Shown here piece after piece: positions 8,201 through 13,247 of a stretch of DNA of 13,247 nucleotides. The stretch lies in NCBI GenBank assembly GCA_943323935.2, contig CALPJR020000009.1, forward strand, positions 1-13,247, in the 5' to 3' direction. Source of the DNA: Bifidobacterium breve. Lineage in GTDB: Bacteria; Bacteroidota; Bacteroidia; Chitinophagales; Chitinophagaceae. The notes beneath the pieces were generated by a model. The model was not told where the DNA came from, searched no databases, and saw only the letters and a program-made list of their open reading frames with translations. The first letter of the stretch is position 1; each line of letters begins with the position of its first letter. Position numbers and translations under genes: made by a program.

Positions 8201-11200
8201 TCCATTTATAAGATCGGCGGCTACAAGAGGTAAATTATTTTTAAACCTAGGTAATGTGAGTGAGGATATCTTAAAAGATGGAAGACGTTTTTATGAGAAC
8301 GGTATGCCAACTCCTACGATACCTGCAAGTATTGATAGTTCAACTTGGGGTAGGGTACCTGTGATTCCAATACAAGTAACCAATGCATTTAGTAATAATC
8401 CAGAAGACAGAAAATTTCAGGATATTGGATTCGATGGTCTAAGTGATGATGATGAAAGAATAAAAAGAGCCTATTTGATCAATCAAATTAGCAATAGTAA
8501 TATAGCACAACAATTTAAGAAAGATCCTTCAGCTGATAACTATGTTTGGTATCGTGATGCAAGTTATGATGCAAGTAATGCGAATATTTTAAGTAGGTAT
8601 AAATACTTTAATAATCCACAAGGAAACTCTGCTTTAGCTGGTAATAGTCAATTTAGTAGTGCTGCCACATTATTACCTGACAATGAAGATTTAAATAGAG
8701 ACAATACCTTAAATGAAACAGAAGCGTATTTTGAATACGAGATTGATTTACAAAAAGGGAGATTAGGGGTTAATTCAACAAGGTATGTAACAGATTCAAA
8801 AACAGTAAATATTACTTTAGCCGATGGTTCTAAATCCGTTGAGAACTGGTATTTATTTAGGGTGCCAATTAACTCTAATTTAGCAAAAAGGATTGGTGGT
8901 ATTAGAGACTACAAGTCAATACGTTTTTTAAGAATGTACCTTACAGGCTTCGAGGATTCAATTACCCTTCGTTTTGCTCGACTAGATTTAGTCCGTAATC
9001 AATGGAGACAGTTTATGTACGATATTGATAGCTCTGGAGAGTATAAATTAGTTTCAGGTTCTACTAATGCAGCTACCATGAATACTATTGCAGTAAGTAT
9101 AGAAGAAAATGGTAACAGAACTCCAGTGAATTATTTAGTGCCTCCGGGGATTGAGCGTGTTCAATTATTAAGTAATAATGGAGTGAACTTATTGCAAAAT
9201 GAACAAGCATTAAGTGTTCAATTATTTAATTTACAAAAGAATACTACACCGAGGGGTGTTTTTAAAACGATGAATATTGATATCCGTCGTTACGGAAGCT
9301 TGTCTATGTTCCTGCATGCAGAAAATAAAAGACAACCCGATATTGTCGAGAAAGGTGCTGTGACTGCAGTACTTCGTATAGGTCAGGATTTCCAAAATAA
9401 CTTTTATGAAATTCGTATCCCTTTAACCACGACTAAAAGAAAAATCTATTCAATTGCAGAAGTAAGAGATGTCTGGCCATTAGAGAATGAAATGAATTTG
9501 AATTTAATTGATTTAGTTAAACTTAAAAATGATAGGGATAATCAGAATTTTAATTTTAATAGAAAGTTTGAAAGGCTTCAAGCCAATAACCATACCTATT
9601 CTGTGATGGGTAATCCAAATTTAGGAGAAGTACGTGGCATTTTAATTGCCTTTGAAAATACTTCTGGTCAAAGCATCATAGATGCAGAAGTTTGGATCAA
9701 TGAATTAAGGCTTTCAAATTTAGATGAAAGAGGCTCTTGGGCTGCATTAGGAAGAATGGATATGGTATTAGCAGATTTAGGTAATATTGCGGTCTCAGTT
9801 AATAATAGATCCACTGGTTTTGGAAGCATAGAACAAAAAATGAACGAACGTGCTAAAACTGGGTTTACTCAATTAGATATTGCCACCAATATTGATGCTG
9901 GTAAATTATTACCTAAGCAAGCAAAGATTTCATTACCTGTATTTGCTGGTTTGAATAAAACACAAGAGAATCCTGAATTTGATCCATTTAATAAGGATAT
10001 TCTTTATGCAGACAAGATTAAATCTGCATCAGGTGCCATGAGAGATTCAATAAAAAGAGCATCCATCGATGAGACTTCTATTAAGACTTTGAATTTTACC
10101 AATGTTAGATTTTTGCCAGGTAAAAATAATACTATGTTGAGCTTAAGTAATTTTGACTTTAGCTATTCTTATTCTGAATTACAACAAACAAGCCCATTAA
10201 TTGAATTAAATCAGGTTGTGAAACATCGAGGTTCCATTGGCTATACATTTAATAATAATGGAAAGTCGTATCAGCCATTTTCAAAATTAATCAAGACTAG
10301 ATCATCTTGGTTCTCTTTAATAAAAGATTTTAATTTTTCTCCTGCACCAAGTTTAATTAGCTATCGTACCATTTTTGATCGCCAATTTGGGGAGTATACA
10401 CCTAGGATTGTTAATTCTTTTGATGGTACCACAGATAAAGTAGAGACCACTTATGATAAATTTTTTACAATGGGCCGAATTTTTAATCTTCGCTGGCCTA
10501 TTACAAGATCTATGAATTTGGATGTGGTATCCAATTTGAATTCAAGAATAGATGAACCAGATGGTCGTATAGATACCAAGGAGAAAAAAGATTCATTAAC
10601 AAGAATGTTATTGAGAGGTGGGCGTAATACATTGTATAATCAGCGATTTACAATTCGTTATGATATACCAACCAGTAAATTCCCATTGACTGATTGGATT
10701 TTAGCAAGTTATAATGTTTCCACCAATTATAATTGGATAGGTGCGAGCAGATTAGCAATTTCTTTAGGAAATACAATCGAAAACACGCTTTCGCATCAAA
10801 TCAACGCACAATTTAATTTTAATAATTTTTACAATAAATCTAGATTCATTAGATCTGCTTTATCAAATTCAGTGCCTACTCCAAATCAAACCACTCCTTT
10901 ATCGAATCAATTATATATTAAAAAGCAAGATGCTTTAAATGGACTAACAGGAAAGGCTAGGGATTCGGCATATAAAAAATGGAAGGAAGATAGAAGGCAG
11001 GAGCGAATTGCCATGAGGGTGCTTAAGGCGAATGAAGTGTTAAATATAGCTAAGCCAATTAAGTCACTAGTTGGTTTATTGACGATGGTACAAAATGCGT
11101 CTTTAGATTATTCAGAAAATTATAATAGTCGTTTACCAGGCTTTATGACTGGGGTGCAGTTTATAGATAAAGACTTCAATGGACTTGCGCCAGGATTTGA

Positions 11201-12473
11201 TTATGCAATGGGTAAGCAGCCAGACAGTAATTGGCTGAATGTTCAAGAGCGTAAAGGTTTATTCACTAGGGATGTAAATTTCAATTTGTTGTTTAGACAA
11301 GGTTTTGAACAAAGATTAAGCGCAAGAGTCATGATTGAGCCAATTAAAACTTTTATAATCGACCTGAAATTTGATAAAACTTTTACAAAGGAGTATACTG
11401 AATTTTTCAAGGATACAAGTGAAAACATGAATGGGTATCGTTCACATAATAATCCTTTGTCAGCAGGGGGATTCAATATTAGTTATGTTGCGTTAAAGAC
11501 ATTTTTTGACAAACATGATCCAAATATGATTTCGACACAGTTTAGAAATTTCGAAAACTATAGATCAATTATTTCTAATAGAGTTGCAGCGTTGAATCCT
11601 TATTGGGATCAAAAAAAAGACCCTAATGGATATGCGATTGGTTATGGTAGGTATGCCCAAGATGTATTGATTCCTTCATTTATTGCTGCATATACCGGAA
11701 AAGATCCTAAAAATGTATCATTACTAAATCAGACCAATTCAAATATTCGTTCTAATCCATTTTCTGGTATGTTACCAATGCCAAACTGGAATTTATTGTA
11801 CAATGGACTAGCAAATGTACCAGGCTTGTCTAATGTATTCTCCAATATTTCTTTATCCCATGGTTACAATGGTAGCTTTTCCATGAATAGCTTCAATAGT
11901 TCATTATTGTATGCCGATATAAATAGGTTAGGCGCCCCTTCTTTCTTGGATACGGTAAGTGGCAATTTTGTTCCTTATTTTTTAATTCCAAATGTGACTA
12001 TCAGTGAAAGAATGGAGCCATTGATAGGTTTGAATATCACTACAGTTTCACAATGGTCAATACGTTTTGAATACAAGAAGAGTCGTTTATTGGCATTGAG
12101 TTTAGTAGATTATCAATTGAGTGAAAACAATAGTACGGAGTGGGTAATTGGAACAAGTTTCCGTAAACGAGGATTAAAATTACCTTTCAATATCCCGGGT
12201 TTAAATAATAATAAATTATCGAATGACTTAACATTTAGGTTTGATTTTGCATTGCGCGATGTATTCAATAGCAATAGTAGATTGGATCAAACCAATGCCT
12301 ATGGCACGGGAGGACAAAAAGAAATTACTTTACAGCCATCTATAGACTATGTATTGAATAGCAAGATTAGTCTGAGATTTTTCTTTGATCAAAGAAAAGC
12401 GACTCCATATATATCTTCCGCCCCTCCAATCACCAATACTAGGGCAGGGGTGAATATCCGTATTGCACTATAA
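5217..12473 (+). CDS. sprA: Cell surface protein SprA (Sov), type IX secretion system outer-membrane translocon
   Basis: A 2418-residue protein, close to Flavobacterium SprA (about 2400 residues). SprA forms a very large (36-strand) outer-membrane beta barrel that is the T9SS protein-conducting pore; partners include PorV and a plug protein, neither encoded in this window. Residues 1-22 are a signal peptide ending S-H-A before Q-D. Family-typical landmarks appear in order: an N-terminal S-F-D-E-F-W-type segment (about 104-109), D-G-V-F-D-Y-V-E-G-Y (584-593), L-P-F-Y-S-T-K with L-K-P-G-H-A (about 800-822), D-D-F-E-A-T-R (836-842), A-E-V-W-I-N-E-L-R-L (1490-1499), and a G-G-F-N-I-S-Y strand near 2090. 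The protein ends in a beta strand, V-N-I-R-I-A-L. A highly charged, probably helical stretch is at 1912-1941. The start is TTG at 5217: the signal peptide requires it, and the only nearby ATG (5206) is out of frame. The frame is intact throughout. It converges on the ABC permease gene with 15 bases between. Confidence 0.96.
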   Translation: MRFLNTILLLSSLLLLKQTSHAQDTSRLITPFKDTTAKKTADTLVGKLRYPIADRRTDFLSQPSINPFDIRDSSVLNRRVDYDPATKQYYITEKLGSGYNRFPSTLSFDEFWKLKTRKDEQAYFMQRANSLGVLNRKITRPKTKVFNSYFDRLFGKTGSDLKIDIKPVGEINIRAGYQGQNVKNPTLPERARRNGGFDFDANTNFSMNASIGDKLRFPINLNSLSNLGFDNQIKLNYSGKKDEVVKFVEAGNINYVSRSTLIPSTQNLFGVKAQLQFGKLFLSGVIANQKSQRQSMALQGGSSTQRFQKRLDDYEENRHFLLAQFFRNNYNKAMSTLPVINSQIQIKRIEVWVTNRNGQTTNARDVVGLTDIGESVLRSERKQYERNPNNPYPDNNANSLYSTIIGNPNSRVPSGVAGVLSAANLRSAEDYERTFARKLTENEYFFNGQIGFLSLNIPLQADEVLGVAFQYTFNGKLYQVGEFSEGVALNPTNGVQQILYLKLLKATTQRTDLPIWDLMMKNVYSLDLFGAIQQQDFQLNILYEEPSAGLKRYLPVTNKAKEGISLIKILQLDRLNNRNDPQPDGVFDYVEGYTVLSSMGRIVFPLLEPFGKDLQDIAFAGVDTNVSKKYIYNQLYRNIKAEAQTYANLNRFVMEGQVKGSAGGSEISLNAFNVPPGSVSVRAGGQILREGIDYIVDYGSGNVKIINPGILSSNIPVNVSYENNLGFGFQERGFRALRIDYLASKNFNFGLSSSRLNERPFFTKTNFGSDPIKNSMYGFDFNYKKDLPGLTRLLDKLPFYSTKAKSSIVAYGEAAYLKPGHAQQIGKGLTGLVYLDDFEATRTNIDLRFPFTAWTLASTPLDRFPEGALADSIDYNKNRARLAWYTIEPNLQDRNSANNPLSNNVAALSDPRIRQVFTNELFPQRTTNITDVQLPTFDLSYYPKDRGPYNYNYKDLDANGNSKNPSDKWGGIMRALDQTDFETNIIEYVEFWVQDPFIRSAATRGKLFLNLGNVSEDILKDGRRFYENGMPTPTIPASIDSSTWGRVPVIPIQVTNAFSNNPEDRKFQDIGFDGLSDDDERIKRAYLINQISNSNIAQQFKKDPSADNYVWYRDASYDASNANILSRYKYFNNPQGNSALAGNSQFSSAATLLPDNEDLNRDNTLNETEAYFEYEIDLQKGRLGVNSTRYVTDSKTVNITLADGSKSVENWYLFRVPINSNLAKRIGGIRDYKSIRFLRMYLTGFEDSITLRFARLDLVRNQWRQFMYDIDSSGEYKLVSGSTNAATMNTIAVSIEENGNRTPVNYLVPPGIERVQLLSNNGVNLLQNEQALSVQLFNLQKNTTPRGVFKTMNIDIRRYGSLSMFLHAENKRQPDIVEKGAVTAVLRIGQDFQNNFYEIRIPLTTTKRKIYSIAEVRDVWPLENEMNLNLIDLVKLKNDRDNQNFNFNRKFERLQANNHTYSVMGNPNLGEVRGILIAFENTSGQSIIDAEVWINELRLSNLDERGSWAALGRMDMVLADLGNIAVSVNNRSTGFGSIEQKMNERAKTGFTQLDIATNIDAGKLLPKQAKISLPVFAGLNKTQENPEFDPFNKDILYADKIKSASGAMRDSIKRASIDETSIKTLNFTNVRFLPGKNNTMLSLSNFDFSYSYSELQQTSPLIELNQVVKHRGSIGYTFNNNGKSYQPFSKLIKTRSSWFSLIKDFNFSPAPSLISYRTIFDRQFGEYTPRIVNSFDGTTDKVETTYDKFFTMGRIFNLRWPITRSMNLDVVSNLNSRIDEPDGRIDTKEKKDSLTRMLLRGGRNTLYNQRFTIRYDIPTSKFPLTDWILASYNVSTNYNWIGASRLAISLGNTIENTLSHQINAQFNFNNFYNKSRFIRSALSNSVPTPNQTTPLSNQLYIKKQDALNGLTGKARDSAYKKWKEDRRQERIAMRVLKANEVLNIAKPIKSLVGLLTMVQNASLDYSENYNSRLPGFMTGVQFIDKDFNGLAPGFDYAMGKQPDSNWLNVQERKGLFTRDVNFNLLFRQGFEQRLSARVMIEPIKTFIIDLKFDKTFTKEYTEFFKDTSENMNGYRSHNNPLSAGGFNISYVALKTFFDKHDPNMISTQFRNFENYRSIISNRVAALNPYWDQKKDPNGYAIGYGRYAQDVLIPSFIAAYTGKDPKNVSLLNQTNSNIRSNPFSGMLPMPNWNLLYNGLANVPGLSNVFSNISLSHGYNGSFSMNSFNSSLLYADINRLGAPSFLDTVSGNFVPYFLIPNVTISERMEPLIGLNITTVSQWSIRFEYKKSRLLALSLVDYQLSENNSTEWVIGTSFRKRGLKLPFNIPGLNNNKLSNDLTFRFDFALRDVFNSNSRLDQTNAYGTGGQKEITLQPSIDYVLNSKISLRFFFDQRKATPYISSAPPITNTRAGVNIRIAL

Positions 12474-12488
12474 AATATTTCTCCAAAT

Positions 12489-13247
12489 CTACGATTTTGA
12501 GAATGCCCATTTGATCATTTCCTTCCAGGTGACTTTTTTACCATACATTAAAATACCTGTTCTGTAAATCTTAGCACTTAACCATGTAGTTAATAAGAAT
12601 CCACCAATCAGTGTAACCATACTCAATGCCAGTTCCCAATAAGGGACTGTTGTTGGTACACCGTAGGAAACCCTTGCCATCATCACCATTGGAGAACTAA
12701 ATGGAATCACACTCGCCCAAAAAGCCATTGGCGTATTTGGATTTTGTATCACTACATTGGTAATAATATAAGAGAAGATAATTGGCATAGTAATAGGGAA
12801 CATTAAACTTTGTGCATCCTGTGGGTCTTCATTCACTACACTACCAACAGCTGCAAACAAAGAAGCATAAAATAAGAAACCACCTAAAAAATAAAATAAG
12901 AAGAGTCCAATAATCAATGGCCAATTGGTGGTAGATAGCACATGTTGGAATGCATAAATATTTTTTGCAGACTCACTTGCTTGTGCCATTCCTGCCGCAC
13001 CCATCTGTCCACCTGATTGTTGTAATTGTTGAAGTTGAGTTTGCATATCTGCTGGCAATAAACTCATACCAACGCCAGTTAAGGTCACTACTACGATAAT
13101 CCACATTAAAAACTGCGTCAATCCAACCGCGCCAATACCAATAATTTTACCAAGCATGAGTTCAAATGGTTTCACACTGCTAACAATCACTTCGGCAATA
13201 CGACTGGTTTTTTCTTCCATTACACCACGCAATACCATAGTACCATA
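12489..13247 (-). CDS. ABC-2 type transporter permease, NatB-like (N-terminal part outside window)
   Basis: The frame is open to the window edge, so the true start lies beyond base 13247; the ATG ending at 13238 is internal, with Y-G-T before it. The visible 252 residues begin with the conserved R-G-V-M-E-E-K-T-S-R-I-A-E-V-I segment and S-V-K-P-F-E-L-M-L-G-K, which introduce the first visible membrane helix of NatB/YhaP-type permeases. Counting from the internal Met, five hydrophobic segments follow at about 31-60, 104-135, 144-164, 170-190 and 203-224. They include the P-F-S-S-P-M-V-M-M-A-R family motif (179-189). Between the first two lies a Q/G/A/S-rich loop (63-92). Such permeases pair with a separate ATPase to export sodium or other solutes; the ATPase gene would be expected just upstream, outside the window. 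Substrate is unknown. The tail is short and basic. Confidence 0.88.
   Translation of the reverse strand, partial: YGTMVLRGVMEEKTSRIAEVIVSSVKPFELMLGKIIGIGAVGLTQFLMWIIVVVTLTGVGMSLLPADMQTQLQQLQQSGGQMGAAGMAQASESAKNIYAFQHVLSTTNWPLIIGLFLFYFLGGFLFYASLFAAVGSVVNEDPQDAQSLMFPITMPIIFSYIITNVVIQNPNTPMAFWASVIPFSSPMVMMARVSYGVPTTVPYWELALSMVTLIGGFLLTTWLSAKIYRTGILMYGKKVTWKEMIKWAFSKS

Noticed and set aside
11243..11476. 77-codon open frame on the - strand inside sprA
   Set aside because: Entirely within the continuous sprA frame; no family resemblance.
12485..12497. Small hairpin (AAATC-TAC-GATTT) between sprA and the ABC permease
   Set aside because: Only five AT-rich pairs, a three-base loop and no T-run after it; not credible as a terminator.
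1..13247. Search for an undescribed defence, mobile or RNA-based system
   Set aside because: All long frames belong to known families, gaps are short, and no direct-repeat array, tRNA, transposase, integrase, nuclease or reverse transcriptase pattern is visible.

Overview
The window comes from a Bacteroidota chromosome, probably a member of the Chitinophagales/Chitinophagaceae (family-level placement is an inference). The evidence is type IX secretion system (T9SS) hallmarks: a gliding-motility-type C-terminal sorting domain, a PorP/SprF-family protein and a full-length SprA translocon. Base composition is AT-rich, genes are tightly packed and ribosome binding sites are not of Shine-Dalgarno type. 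No RNA genes, CRISPR arrays, insertion sequences or phage genes are visible. No gene-free stretch exceeds about 100 bases.

Layout. (1) Positions 1-1693, + strand: the 3' end of a large secreted repeat protein (YDG-type repeats, then a CHU_C / T9SS type B sorting domain), followed after one base by a PorP/SprF-family outer-membrane protein. This is a typical cargo plus dedicated partner pair. (2) Positions 1704-4505, - strand, transcribed in the order fabH, then a trans-sulfuration PLP enzyme, then a GNAT acetyltransferase resembling spermidine/thialysine acetyltransferases. These are metabolic genes with gaps of 46 and 80 bases, possibly one transcript. (3) Positions 4506-4604: a short divergent promoter region with a perfect 14-base palindrome and a Bacteroidota-type -7 box facing ruvA. 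(4) Positions 4605-12473, + strand: ruvA followed by the giant sprA gene (2418 codons), which encodes the outer-membrane T9SS translocon barrel. (5) Positions 12489-13247, - strand: the C-terminal part of an ABC-2 / NatB-type export permease, cut by the window edge.

How the genes work together. SprA is the pore through which T9SS cargo leaves the cell. The repeat protein at the left edge is a plausible cargo, and the SprF-like protein is its probable outer-membrane partner. The fabH, PLP-enzyme and GNAT genes are housekeeping metabolism with no obvious link to secretion.

I looked for an undescribed system and did not find one. Every gene belongs to a recognisable family. The points worth a second look are small: two TTG-started T9SS genes, a mini-ORF overlapping the sprA start, the divergent palindrome, and the tight cargo/partner pair.
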